Positions 52,043 through 60,781 of a stretch of DNA of 64,000 bases are shown here, one piece after another. Origin of the DNA: an uncultured Thermoanaerobaculia bacterium (lineage in GTDB: Bacteria; Acidobacteriota; Thermoanaerobaculia; Multivoradales; Multivoraceae); the NCBI GenBank assembly GCA_951812325.1, contig OX638294.1, forward strand, positions 1,074,527 to 1,138,526, read 5' to 3'. A program made the position numbers and the translations under genes. The notes beneath the pieces were generated by a model. The model worked only from the letters and a program-made list of their open reading frames with translations, was not told the origin of the DNA and did not search any database. The number at the start of each line of letters is the position of its first letter. Within the stretch, counting starts at the first letter, position 1.

Positions 52043-53812
52043 TCAGGGCGGCGCGTCCGTCTTCTTCGTGTCGTCCGTCTTCGGCTCGGCCTCGGACGGC
52101 GCGGGCGCAGGCCTGGCGTAGATATCGACCGCCTTGGCGTCCTCCTCCTCTTCCGTGGGCGGACGCACACCCTCGGCGAGCATGATCGTCTCGAGCGCGG
52201 CCACGGTCACCGGGGACGGCTTGAAGTTGCCGAAGCGGTAGCCGCGCGCGATCGTCAGCGGAGTCCAGCCGTACTTGTTGCGCTGGTTCCAGATCTCGAT
52301 GTCCGCGCCGTTGTCCGCCAGAAAGTGGACGACTCGCGGCAGGTTCTTGTAGGCGGCGCCGTGCATCGGAGTGTCGCCGTTGGCGTTCACCGCGTTGACG
52401 TCGGCGCCGAACTGCAGCGCCGTCCGCACCGCCTCGAGCACTTCCTCCTCGGTGCCGGCGTCCTCGCCGGGCGAGCGGGTGCCGAGGCCCGCCGCGGCCA
52501 TGAGCGCAGACGAGCCATCGTCGGTGCGCGTCAACGGGTCGGCCCCGACCTCAACCAGGACGCGCATCAGGTCCGCGTCGGCGACGAGTGCCGCGAGGAC
52601 GAAGGGCGTGGCGCCCAACTCGTTCAGGCTCGTGTTGTTCAGCCGGACCCTGGTCGTCATCCGGGCCTCGAGATCGGCGCCGTGCGCGACCATGTCACGG
52701 ACGAAGTCCAGACCGTCCATCGAACCGGAACCGTCGGGCCGCGGGTTGTTGTCGCCGGCGCCCGGCTTGCGCACCCGCGGCAGCATGTGCAGCGGCGCGT
52801 AGCCGGGGTGCGCCGCATTCGGATCGGCGCCCGCGTCGAGCAGCCGCGACGCGAGCTCGAAGTGGCCGTTGGTCACCGCGACCAGCAGCGGCGTCGAACC
52901 GGGTTTCACAGACCGTCCGCCGGGCAGCGGACGGTCCCGCTTCACCGCCGTGCGCGGCGTCGCCGCGTTCACGTCGACGCCAGCCCGCAGCAAGGCCTCC
53001 ACCACGTCGATTCGACCTTCGCGTACCGCGAACAGCATTGGCGTGAAGCCGGAGTCGAGCGTCGCGTTCAAATCGGCGCCGACTTCGAGCAACAGCTCGA
53101 CCACCTCCAGGTTGCCTGCGGCAGCGGCCCACATCAACGCGGTCTGGCCGCGCGTCGGTTCGCGGAAGTGGACGTCGGCGCCGGCCTCGTAGAGGGCTTC
53201 GACTACCTCGATCCGGCCCGTCCGCGCCGCGGTCATGAACACCGTCTCGCCGCCGGGCAGTACGGAATTCGGATCGGCGCCGGCCTCAAGCAGGGCCTCG
53301 ACGACCTCCGGGCTGCCGTTGGCGCAGGCCAGGGACAGCGGGATGACGCCGTAACGGTTCGCGGCGGAAGCGTCGGCGCCGGCGTCGAGCAGGCGACCGG
53401 CGAGGTCGCCGCGGTCGTGGTGGACGGCCCAGTGCAGCGCCGTCATGCCGTCGACCTGGGCGGCGTTGATCTCGTCGGGGGTCGGTGCGGCGGCGAGGAG
53501 GCGATCGAGGGTGGCGGTGTCGAGCGCTTCGGCGGCGTCGGCGAGGTGGGCGGTGGTCGCGGCCGTTGCGGGGACGGCCAAAAGAAACGTCAGCCCGAGG
53601 GCCCGGAGCAGATTCCGGCCTTGCGGCCGGATGCCGCCGAGCAGGCCGGCGCACCCGGTGGCGGACGGCCGGATCCCGGCCAAAAGGCCGGCGTACCCGG
53701 TGGCGGACGGCCGGATGCCGGCCAAGAGGCCGGCGCACCCCGTGGCGGACGGCCGGAGGCCGGCCAAGAGGCCGGCGCACCCCGCGGCGGAACGTCGTTT
53801 CCAGGTACCCAT
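52043..53812 (-). CDS. Exported ankyrin-repeat protein with N-terminal 14-residue repeats
   Basis: A 589-residue protein. ATG 53812 lies 5 bp after the DUF1552 stop. Before the apparent signal sequence (NLLRALGLTFLLAVPATAAT, ~66-85) stand four 14-residue repeats (SATGCAGLLAGIRP type) encoded by a 42-bp tandem array. About 13 ankyrin repeats follow, e.g. DGMTALHWAVHHDRGDLAGR, NRYGVIPLSLACANGSPEVV, RGQTALMWAAAAGNLEVVEL, NGDTPMHGAAYKNLPRVVHF. The end is an Asp/Ala/Pro-rich tail. Ankyrin repeats bind proteins; encoded between two DUF1592/DUF1552 pairs, this may be a scaffold for their products (inference). The start could also be placed after the tandem repeats if they are not translated. Confidence 0.88.
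   Translation of the reverse strand: MGTWKRRSAAGCAGLLAGLRPSATGCAGLLAGIRPSATGYAGLLAGIRPSATGCAGLLGGIRPQGRNLLRALGLTFLLAVPATAATTAHLADAAEALDTATLDRLLAAAPTPDEINAAQVDGMTALHWAVHHDRGDLAGRLLDAGADASAANRYGVIPLSLACANGSPEVVEALLEAGADPNSVLPGGETVFMTAARTGRIEVVEALYEAGADVHFREPTRGQTALMWAAAAGNLEVVELLLEVGADLNATLDSGFTPMLFAVREGRIDVVEALLRAGVDVNAATPRTAVKRDRPLPGGRSVKPGSTPLLVAVTNGHFELASRLLDAGADPNAAHPGYAPLHMLPRVRKPGAGDNNPRPDGSGSMDGLDFVRDMVAHGADLEARMTTRVRLNNTSLNELGATPFVLAALVADADLMRVLVEVGADPLTRTDDGSSALMAAAGLGTRSPGEDAGTEEEVLEAVRTALQFGADVNAVNANGDTPMHGAAYKNLPRVVHFLADNGADIEIWNQRNKYGWTPLTIARGYRFGNFKPSPVTVAALETIMLAEGVRPPTEEEEDAKAVDIYARPAPAPSEAEPKTDDTKKTDAPP
53625..53792 (-). repeat. Four 42-bp tandem repeats at the 5' end of the ankyrin gene
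   Basis: Units at 53625-53666, 53667-53708, 53709-53750 and 53751-53792, each containing a GGCCGGATGCCGGCCAAGAG-like core and encoding a 14-residue unit. The first codons of the gene follow immediately, so the array lies between the start codon and the signal sequence. Related GCCGGCCAGAAGG sequence occurs at ~957 and ~44891. Confidence 0.95.
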
Positions 53813-53817
53813 GCGCC

Positions 53818-55170
53818 TCAGCCTGCCAGGTGGACGGGTTCCGCCAGGGTGTCGATCCGGCCGGTGCTGTCGGCGAAGGAGTCGAGGCGCACGCCGACGC
53901 TGTCGAGCAGGGTCAGGTGGAGGTTGGCCATCGGCGTCGGCTCGTCGTGGACGATGTGCTGGCCGCCCCGGACACTTCCCGCCCCGCCGCCGGCGACGAC
54001 GATCGGCAGGTCGACATGGTCGTGGACGTTCGGGTTGCCCATGCCGCTGCCGTAGAGGAAGAGCGAGTTGTCGAGCAGGGCGCCGTCGCCCTCCGGCACG
54101 GACGCCAGCTTCTCCAGGAACCGGGCGAACAGCGAGACGTGGAACTGGTTGATCTTCGCCAGCTTCGCCACCTTCTCCGGGTCGTTGCCGTGATGTGACG
54201 TCGGATGGTGCGGATCCGGCACGCCGATCTCGGGATACGTCCGGTTGCTCGACTCGCGGGCAAGCTGAAACGTGATGACCCGGGTCACATCGGCCTGCAG
54301 CGCCAGCACCTGGAGATCGAACATCAGGCGGGCGTGATCGGCATAGGCCGGAGGCACGCCGACCGGCCGGTCCACGTCGGGCAAGGCGCCGTCGTCGGCC
54401 TGTGTCTCCGCCTTCTGAATGCGCCGCTCCACCTCGCGCACCGAATCGAGGTACTCGCTGACCTTGACGCGATCGCCGGGGCCGAGCATGCCCTGGAGGC
54501 GGGTGATGTCCTCGTGGACCCAGTCGAGCAGGCTGGCCTTGCGGTTCAGCCCCGCGCGCCGCTCGGCCGCCGTGCCGCCTTCGCCGAACAGCCGCTCGAA
54601 CACGATCCGCGGGTGCGCTTCGGCCGGCAGCGGCGTGGTCGGCGACGACCAGGAGAGGTTGTTCTGGTAAACGCAGGCGTAACCGTTGTCGCACTGGCCG
54701 ACCATGTCCATCAGGTCCATCGCCAGCTCGAGCGACGGCAACCGGGTGTCCTGGCCGATCTGCTGCGCCGCAATCTGATCGACCGTCGTGCCCAGGTAGT
54801 AGTCCGTGCTCTCCGTCCACTTCGCCTTCGCCGCACTCAGGAAGGCCGCGTTCGAGGTGGCATGGGTCCCGGGATAGGCATTCTTGAGTTCCAGGTTGCC
54901 GATCACCGAGATCTGTTTCCTGAAGCTCTCCAACGGGCTCAGGGACGGCGAGAGTGTGCCGAGTGGACCGGCGCCGCCGGCCGGACGCCAGCGCGTGATG
55001 TCGGAGCCCATCGGCACGTAAACGAAACCCAGTCGCCGCACCGGCTTGGCCGCCGTCTTCGCCCAGGCCGTCATCGCCGGCGCCATCGCGTCGAGCAAGG
55101 GCAGGGCGATCGCCGCTCCCATGCCGCGCAGGAAGGTCCGCCGCGGGAGTGATTTCCTGGTCAGGATCAT
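53818..55170 (-). CDS. DUF1552 twin-arginine-exported protein
   Basis: A 450-residue DUF1552 protein. The ATG at 55170 overlaps the upstream DUF1592 stop by four bases. Twin-arginine signal RRTFLRGMGAAIALPLLDAM at 10-29. Family elements: FVYVPMGSDITRWRPAGGAG, DYYLGTTVDQIAAQQIGQDT, AEAHPRIVFERLFGEGGTAA, NRKASLLDWVHEDITRLQGM, VFDVLQADVTRVITFQLARE-type region and GMGNPNVHDHVDLPIVVAGG near the end. Paired with the DUF1592 gene just upstream, and followed 5 bp later by the ankyrin gene. Role unknown; export to periplasm expected. Confidence 0.92.
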   Translation of the reverse strand: MILTRKSLPRRTFLRGMGAAIALPLLDAMAPAMTAWAKTAAKPVRRLGFVYVPMGSDITRWRPAGGAGPLGTLSPSLSPLESFRKQISVIGNLELKNAYPGTHATSNAAFLSAAKAKWTESTDYYLGTTVDQIAAQQIGQDTRLPSLELAMDLMDMVGQCDNGYACVYQNNLSWSSPTTPLPAEAHPRIVFERLFGEGGTAAERRAGLNRKASLLDWVHEDITRLQGMLGPGDRVKVSEYLDSVREVERRIQKAETQADDGALPDVDRPVGVPPAYADHARLMFDLQVLALQADVTRVITFQLARESSNRTYPEIGVPDPHHPTSHHGNDPEKVAKLAKINQFHVSLFARFLEKLASVPEGDGALLDNSLFLYGSGMGNPNVHDHVDLPIVVAGGGAGSVRGGQHIVHDEPTPMANLHLTLLDSVGVRLDSFADSTGRIDTLAEPVHLAG

Positions 55171-57689
55171 GACGATGCTCTCCTCATCCGGAAGGGATCG
55201 CTGGCGACGACGGCCTGAATCAGCGAGGACAGACGGTAGTCGTCGGCCTCGGCGCGGCGCAGGATCGCACGAACCGCGGGGGCGTCGGTAGCGACGACAC
55301 CGCGGCCTGTGCCGAACACCAGCAGCTTCTCGGTCAACGTGGTCAGGAACAGCTCGGGCCGCGCCAGCATCGCCGACTCGAGTTCCTCAACGCCGCCCAG
55401 CGCGGTCCCGTCCCACAGTTCGCCCGAGGCGTCGATCGGGAATCCCGCGTCGGCTGTCCGCCAGCGGCCGATCGCGTCGTAGTTCTCGAGCGCGAAACCG
55501 ACCGGGTCCATCAGGCGATGGCAGCCCGAACAGGCCGGGTTGTCGCGATGGGCCGACAGCCGCTCGCGCATCGGCAGTTCCCTGGCGACGATCTTCGCTT
55601 CCGGCAGATCGGGCACGTCGGGCGGGGGCGGCGGCGGCGGCACGCCAAGCAGGTTGCCCAGCACCCAGTTGCCGCGCACGACCGGCGAGGTGCGGGTGGC
55701 GAACGAGGTCACGGTCAGGATGCTGCCGTGTCGCAGCAGGCCGCCGCGCACGCTGTCGTCGCCGAGTTTCACCCGCCGGAAGCGGCTGCCGACGACGTGC
55801 GGAATGCCGTAGTGCCTGGCCAGGCGTTCGTTGAGGAAGGTGTAGTCCGCCCGCAGCAGATCGAGGGCGCTGCGGCCTTCCCGCAAGATGCTGTCCACGA
55901 ACAGCTCCGTCTCGCGGCGCAGGGACTGCCGCAGGTTGTCGTCGAAGTCCGGGAACAGGCGCTTGTCCGGGGTGACGCCGTCGAGGTTCCGCAGATGGAG
56001 CCACTGGGCGGCAAAGTTGGTGACCAGGTTCGTGGCCCGCGGGTCGTCGAGCATGCGCTCGACCTGGCGCTCCAGCTCCCCCGGCGCGGTCAGCCGGCCA
56101 GCCGACGCCGTCTCAAGCAGCTCGTCGTCCGGGATGCTGCTCCAGAGGAAGAAGGCCAGGCGCGAAGCAAGCTCCAGGTCGCTGATGCGGTACGGCTTTC
56201 CCGGCGCCACTCCGGCCGGTTCCCGTTCGATCCGGAACAGGAACTCCGGGCTGACCAGGACCGCCGCCAATCCCATCTCGATGCCGGCTTCGAACCCGTG
56301 CTCGGCCCTGGCCTGCCGGTAGAGCGCGAACGGGCCGCGCACGTCCTCGTCCGTTACCGGCCGGCGGTAGGCGCGGCGCATCACGCCAGCCAGGATCTTT
56401 CGCGCGCAGGGGTCCTCCTCGGCGGCGTTCCGCGGCTGGCAGACCAACAGCCGCCGACGGCTCGGCGTGTCGCCGGCAAACGCACCTGCGGCGGCGTACC
56501 CATCTCCCCCGGCGTGCCCGTCTCCCCCGGCGTGCCCGTCTCCCCCGGCGTGCCCATCTCCGGCCACCGGGCGCCGGGTCGGACCGACGATCGAGACCGA
56601 GAAGACGGCCGGCTGCACCCGCGGATGACGGTAGTAGTTGAAGCGCGACTCGTAGGGCTGCCGCGCCGTCTCGAGCAGCACCCAGGGGCGGGCCGGGAAG
56701 GTGACGCCGACCTCGTGCGGTCCCGCAGTGACCGGCGCCCGCACCACCAGGTGATCGTCGACGTCGTCCTGCGACGGCTGGTAGTTCAGCGCCACGTCGC
56801 TCATCAGCTCCGGCGGCGCGACGGTGAAGGTCTCGATGCGCTGCCGGTCGATCAGCAGCTCAAGCTCGTGCGGTTCACTCAGGCCCTCGACGTGCTCGTT
56901 GCGGTCGCGGGCGAGACGGATAGAGAACTCGTAGACCCCGTCGGCCGGGAAGTTCCAGGTCGCGAGCAGGCCGCCGCGGGTGCCGAGCGGCAGACCCTCG
57001 ACGTGCTTCTCCTGAGTCAGATCGGGCGCCGTGCGGAAGGTGACGCCGCTGGGTTCGGCCGCCCGGCCCAGGGCGAGACGGCTGATCTTCTCCGCCGCCC
57101 TCACGTACCGCTCCAGCAGGGTCGGCGAGAGGCCGCCGACCGTCACGTTGTCGAACCCGAAGCTCGCCGAGTCCGCCGGCAGCAGCGAGGCGGCGTCGAC
57201 CTCCAGCGCCAGCAGGTCGCGGATCGCGTTGTGGTACTCCGTGCGGTTCAGCCGGCGGAAGGTCTCCGTGCGGCCCGGGTCGGGCTGTTCCGCAGCGATG
57301 CGGTCCAACTCGCCTTCGAGAGACGACAGCGCCTCCCGGTACGCACTCTCGTCCGGACGGCGACGGCCCGGCGGCGGCATCTGCCGCGCACGGAGCTTGC
57401 GGGCCACCTTCTCCCAGGTCGCGCGATCGAGGCCCGTGTGCTGCGCGACCAGTGCGTCCAGCTCGAGCCCCGCCGTCCGGAGCCGGTCGTTGTGGCAGCC
57501 CAGACAGTGGCGCGAGATGAGCACGCGGTGCGGCGCGGCGGCGTCGAAGGCCGGAGCGGCGGTCGGCGTCGCAGGCGGGGGCCCGGCAGTTGCAGTCGAT
57601 CCAGCCGCCGCAAGAAGCGCCCCGAGACACACGACAGCCACGCGAATCGCCTGAGGGCGACGACTGCTAATGCGTCGTGGCTGGCGCAT
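55167..57689 (-). CDS. DUF1592/PSCyt-type cytochrome-like exported protein
   Basis: An ~840-residue protein. ATG 57689 follows GGAAG; the frame continues upstream in non-family residues. Signal peptide ends near TATAG. Heme-type motifs CLGCH (62-66) and CSGCH (~720-724). Internal domains: RRLNRTEYHNAIRDLLALEV (DUF1587), MRRAYRRPVTDEDVRGPFAL and LASRLAFFLWSSIPDDELLE (DUF1592/1595), FLNERLARHYGIPHVVG, LSAHRDNPACSGCHRLMDP (DUF1588) and DYRLSSLIQAVVASDPF (DUF1585). A GDGHAG hexapeptide is repeated four times near the middle (18-bp units at 56493-56564). Coupled by ATGA to the DUF1552 gene. Proposed as a multi-domain outer-surface or periplasmic cytochrome-like protein. Confidence 0.92.
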   Translation of the reverse strand: MRQPRRISSRRPQAIRVAVVCLGALLAAAGSTATAGPPPATPTAAPAFDAAAPHRVLISRHCLGCHNDRLRTAGLELDALVAQHTGLDRATWEKVARKLRARQMPPPGRRRPDESAYREALSSLEGELDRIAAEQPDPGRTETFRRLNRTEYHNAIRDLLALEVDAASLLPADSASFGFDNVTVGGLSPTLLERYVRAAEKISRLALGRAAEPSGVTFRTAPDLTQEKHVEGLPLGTRGGLLATWNFPADGVYEFSIRLARDRNEHVEGLSEPHELELLIDRQRIETFTVAPPELMSDVALNYQPSQDDVDDHLVVRAPVTAGPHEVGVTFPARPWVLLETARQPYESRFNYYRHPRVQPAVFSVSIVGPTRRPVAGDGHAGGDGHAGGDGHAGGDGYAAAGAFAGDTPSRRRLLVCQPRNAAEEDPCARKILAGVMRRAYRRPVTDEDVRGPFALYRQARAEHGFEAGIEMGLAAVLVSPEFLFRIEREPAGVAPGKPYRISDLELASRLAFFLWSSIPDDELLETASAGRLTAPGELERQVERMLDDPRATNLVTNFAAQWLHLRNLDGVTPDKRLFPDFDDNLRQSLRRETELFVDSILREGRSALDLLRADYTFLNERLARHYGIPHVVGSRFRRVKLGDDSVRGGLLRHGSILTVTSFATRTSPVVRGNWVLGNLLGVPPPPPPPDVPDLPEAKIVARELPMRERLSAHRDNPACSGCHRLMDPVGFALENYDAIGRWRTADAGFPIDASGELWDGTALGGVEELESAMLARPELFLTTLTEKLLVFGTGRGVVATDAPAVRAILRRAEADDYRLSSLIQAVVASDPFRMRRASS
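56493..56564 (-). repeat. Four 18-bp in-frame tandem repeats
   Basis: GGCGTGCCCGTCTCCCCC and variants at 56493-56510, 56511-56528, 56529-56546 and 56547-56564, encoding GDGHAG hexapeptides in a DUF1592 protein linker. Confidence 0.9.
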
Positions 57690-57824
57690 CTCCAACTTCC
57701 AGGCTGAAGACCAGTTCTGCATACAACGATACTCGCGGCAGTCTAGCAGTCGGCCCGGTAGCAGCGTGTTCAATAAACCGTAGTGCCCAGGTTCCTTCCG
57801 CCCACGGTCTTGGGATCCAGGACA

Positions 57825-58008
57825 GTGACGGGAATCGGCCATCGAATCCTGGCGCTGCTCGTGGCCGCGGTCATCCTCGCTCAGCCGGCAATGGGCGGGG
57901 AGTCAGAGCCTGCCCGAGTACGCCACCTGTCCGCTGGCCACGCCGCGGAATCGGCTGCCGACAGGCGTGGAGGCCGGGGAGAAGTACGCAGAGCCGGATT
58001 CCCCCTAA
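57825..58008 (+). pseudogene. DUF1684 relic: signal peptide joined to a C-terminal tail out of frame
   Basis: A GTG at 57825 opens TGIGHRILALLVAAVILAQP-type signal sequence, ending in AMGGE. In another frame, LPEYATCPLATPRNRLPTGV and EAGEKYAEPDSP with a TAA at 58006-58008 match the end of the intact DUF1684 protein at 41190-42098. The ~230-residue middle is missing, so this is probably a second DUF1684 paralogue that suffered an internal deletion. The signal part is not alignable with the other copy. 57690-57824 holds no gene. Confidence 0.65.
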
Positions 58009-58320
58009 GGGGCAACAGGCCTGCTGCGGACCAGCCGTCCCGGCAGGGCGCCGGTGACTTCGTCGTTCTCCAGGACGACTTCGCCGGCGCAGATCGTGGC
58101 ATCGTAGCCCTGCGGGCGCTGCATGTAGCGCTTCGCGTTCTCGGGCAGGTCGTAGACGAGGTAGGGCGCCTCGGACGACAGCCGGTCGAAGTCGATCACG
58201 CTGATGTCGGCCCGCTTGCCGGGTTCCAGGACGCCGCGGTCGGTCAGACCGTAGAGCGCGGCGTTCGCGCCGGTCTGCTTGTGGACTCGCAGCAGACGAC
58301 GCAGGGCGCCCGCCGGCGGC
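58005..58320 (-). pseudogene. C-terminal fragment of a D-aminoacylase-type amidohydrolase
   Basis: The minus frame reads HKQTGANAALYGLTDRGVLE, PGKRADISVIDFDRLSSEAP, YLVYDLPENAKRYMQRPQGY, DATICAGEVVLENDEVTGAL and ends LVRSRPVAP at a TAG (58005-58007). These are the last ~100 residues of a N-acyl-D-amino-acid deacylase/amidohydrolase-3 protein. The 5' end is cut by the stop of the acyl-CoA dehydrogenase gene at 58323. No intact homologue is in this window. Confidence 0.8.
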
Positions 58321-58322
58321 GG

Positions 58323-59330
58323 CTACGCACCCGCGAGCAACGGCCACAGACCGTCGCCGCCGGCGCCAATCGCCAGCCTGCCCGCTTGCGCCTGCCAGTA
58401 GCCCTCGTCACCATCCGCATCCCGCCAGGTCCACAGCCGACGGCTGAACCGGTGCAGGTCGTGCTCGCGGGTGTAGCCGATCGCGCCGTGGAGCTGGTGA
58501 GCGATGCGGGTCACTTCGCAACAAGCCTCGCTGGCACGGGCCTTGGAGCAGGCGGCCGTAAAGCAAGCTTTGTTGCTGCCGCCTTCCGTGGCTGCTTCGA
58601 TCGCCGCGATGGCGGTGTCGGAAGCGACGCCGACCACAGCGGCGTGACTCGCCATCACCGCGACCAGTTGCTGAACGGCCTGGAAGCGGGCCAGGGGCCT
58701 GCCGAACTGAACCCGGCCCTGCACGTGTTCGATCGTCAGGTCGAGTATCCGCTCCATCGCGCCGGCGATCATCGCGGTCCGGGCCGTGGCCATCAGTTCG
58801 GCGGCGCCCGGACCGGACCGGCGCCGGCCCGACCGACCGGCCGGGATCACCGGCCGATCGCGCAACCGTCCCGCCGGCTCGCCGGCGCCGTTGGTCCCTG
58901 CCTCGAAGTCGACGTCGACGGCAGCCACCCACCCGACGCTGTCCGGTTGATCGGCCACGACCAATGCCGCGATCTCGTCCGGCCACGCCACGTCCGTCAG
59001 GGGCGCCGCCGTCAACACGCCCAGCGGCCCCGCCGGGGGTTCGAGTCTCGCATCGGCAAGCAGCCGACGTCCGATGATCGTCTCCACCAGGGGCAGCGGC
59101 AGGGCGAACGCTCCCGCCGCCCGCGCAACCGCCATCGCGTCCCCGAAGTCCACCCCGGCGCCTCCCGCCGTCTCGGGCAGCAGAATGTCGGCCAGACCGT
59201 TCTCCTCGATCGCCCGCCAATGGTCGGCAGGGAAGCGGCCGGCCTCGACGCCTGCGAACACCTCGTCGTCCGTTGCCGCCTCGAACAGCCGGTTCGCCGC
59301 ATCAAGCAGGAGTGCGCGCAGCCCGCTCAC
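58323..59330 (-). CDS. Acyl-CoA dehydrogenase, small subunit-like
   Basis: A 335-residue acyl-CoA dehydrogenase. GTG 59330 overlaps the upstream dehydrogenase stop (GTGA). N-terminal helical domain (DHWRAIEENGLADILLPETA, GGAGVDFGDAMAVARAAGAF) and C-terminal domain (MIAGAMERILDLTIEHVQGR, VQFGRPLARFQAVQQLVAVM, HQLHGAIGYTREHDLHRFSR) are present; the middle beta domain is short and lacks the usual FAD-binding S-x-P-x-x-G-S-D, so it probably works with the neighbouring 385-residue subunit as in alpha2beta2 FadE pairs. A broken copy is at 42104-42340. Likely a dedicated oxidation of one acyl-CoA side chain. Confidence 0.9.
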   Translation of the reverse strand: MSGLRALLLDAANRLFEAATDDEVFAGVEAGRFPADHWRAIEENGLADILLPETAGGAGVDFGDAMAVARAAGAFALPLPLVETIIGRRLLADARLEPPAGPLGVLTAAPLTDVAWPDEIAALVVADQPDSVGWVAAVDVDFEAGTNGAGEPAGRLRDRPVIPAGRSGRRRSGPGAAELMATARTAMIAGAMERILDLTIEHVQGRVQFGRPLARFQAVQQLVAVMASHAAVVGVASDTAIAAIEAATEGGSNKACFTAACSKARASEACCEVTRIAHQLHGAIGYTREHDLHRFSRRLWTWRDADGDEGYWQAQAGRLAIGAGGDGLWPLLAGA

Positions 59331-60484
59331 CGCAACCTCAGCCCGCGGGCCACGATGCCGCGCAGAATCTCGGTGGCGCCACCCTGAATCGTGTAGGAAG
59401 GCGCCGCCAGAACCACCTGCCGGAGGAGGTCGAGAAGGGCTTCGTCGCGGATCCCCTCGTCCGCAACGATCCGGCGCACGGCCTCCGGCACTTCCTGCTG
59501 GAAGTTCGTGCCCAGGTCCTTGACCAGAGCCGACTCGACGTTCGGGGTTTCGCCGGCCTCCAGAGCTGCCGCCACCGAAACGGAGGCCGCGCGCAGCGCC
59601 CGGAGCCGGCTGACCAGCCGTCCCACCTCCCGCTGCGCCGCCGGAGACGCGCTCTCGCGGAGCGCATCGACCAACGCGCGCAGCAGATGGAAGTTGGTCA
59701 GGAAGCGTTCCGGACCGCTCCGTTCCCAAGCCAGTTCGGACGTGACCTGGGCCCAACCGTCGCCCGGACGGCCGAGCAGGCAGTCGTCCGGCACGAACGT
59801 GTCCTCGAAGAAGACCTCGTTGAAGTCGTGCCGGCCCGGCAGGTCGATGATCGGCCGCACCGTGATCCCGTTCGAGTGCTTCAGGTCGATGATGACCTGG
59901 CTCATGCCGGCATGGCGCTTGTCCGACTTCGGCGCCGTGCGAACGAGGGCGACGCAGTACTCCGCCACGTGCGCGTAAGAGGTCCAGATCTTCGATCCGT
60001 TGAGCCGCCAGCCGCCGTCGGAGCGCTCGGCGCGGGTGCGAATCGAGGCCAGGTCGGACCCGGAGTCGGGCTCGCTCATGCCGACCGCGAACGAGAGCTC
60101 GCCGCGGGCGATGGGCGGCAGGAAGCGCCGCTTCTGCTCTTCGGCGCCGTAGCGCAGGATGCTCGGACCGATCTGGCGGTCGGCGAACCAGTGGAAGGCG
60201 GTCGGCGCTCCCGCCGCCAGCAGTTCCTCGGTCACGACGTAGCGCTCGAGGTAGCTCCGCTCGGAACCGCCGTACTCCGACGGCCAGGTCATGCCGATGA
60301 GTCCCGCATCGCCGAGCGCCCGGCTGAGAGCCGGGTTCCGGCCCCACCAGGAGAGTCCGTCCGGCAACCAGACGCCCGCGGCGCACGTTTCTTCCAACAG
60401 GGCGCGGACCTGCGCTCGCAGGTTCCCCGCAGTTTCGGGAAGAACCGCGGGCGAGAAACGAAGGTGAATGCTCGGTGCCTTCAC
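59327..60484 (-). CDS. Acyl-CoA dehydrogenase, large subunit-like
   Basis: A 385-residue acyl-CoA dehydrogenase, GTG at 60484. Core motifs: GLIGMTWPSEYGGSERSYLE, FAVGMSEPDSGSDLASIRTR (FAD/substrate loop), GWRLNGSKIWTSYAHVAEYC, VFFEDTFVPDDCLLGRPGDG and the C-terminal YTIQGGATEILRGIVARGL. This is normal full length. Translationally coupled to the smaller dehydrogenase downstream. The pair oxidises an acyl-CoA to the enoyl-CoA, presumably for a sterol-like, cyclic or branched substrate in the pattern of two-subunit FadE enzymes (inference). The next genes on the other strand encode a CoA-transferase and a TPP lyase. Confidence 0.92.
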   Translation of the reverse strand: MKAPSIHLRFSPAVLPETAGNLRAQVRALLEETCAAGVWLPDGLSWWGRNPALSRALGDAGLIGMTWPSEYGGSERSYLERYVVTEELLAAGAPTAFHWFADRQIGPSILRYGAEEQKRRFLPPIARGELSFAVGMSEPDSGSDLASIRTRAERSDGGWRLNGSKIWTSYAHVAEYCVALVRTAPKSDKRHAGMSQVIIDLKHSNGITVRPIIDLPGRHDFNEVFFEDTFVPDDCLLGRPGDGWAQVTSELAWERSGPERFLTNFHLLRALVDALRESASPAAQREVGRLVSRLRALRAASVSVAAALEAGETPNVESALVKDLGTNFQQEVPEAVRRIVADEGIRDEALLDLLRQVVLAAPSYTIQGGATEILRGIVARGLRLR

Positions 60485-60541
60485 GGCGGGGCGGCAGCGT
60501 AGCAACGATGACTGGAGACCAACCGGCAGGATGCCCGGCAG

Positions 60542-60781
60542 ATGACCAAGACCAGGAAACGAAGCCGCCTGCTCGCCTTCCTGAAGTGGACCGGCATCAC
60601 CGTCGTCGGCCTGGCCGGGCTGGCGCTGGCGCTGGCGCCGAACCTGACCACTGGAATGCACCTTCAGATGACCGGCAACTTCATGCCTCAACTGGACTTT
60701 CATCACGAAGACCGCCACTGCCGCGCCCTCGAGGCGCATCGGAACCAACGTGGCGAACCGCGGTACCTCAGGCCGACCTGA
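60542..60781 (+). pseudogene. N-terminal fragment of the membrane-anchored PQQ-propeller gene
   Basis: 79 codons: RKRSRLLAFLKWTGITVVG, LALAPNLTTGMHLQMTGNFM and PQLDFHHEDRHCRALEAHRN match the first ~70 residues of the protein at 42483-44141, including the anchor helix. The propeller is absent and the frame ends at TGA 60779-60781. It keeps a start but no function is expected; reading could yield a small membrane peptide. Confidence 0.9.

Noticed and set aside
53625..53792. CRISPR array
   Set aside because: Units are directly adjacent with no spacers and encode protein in frame.
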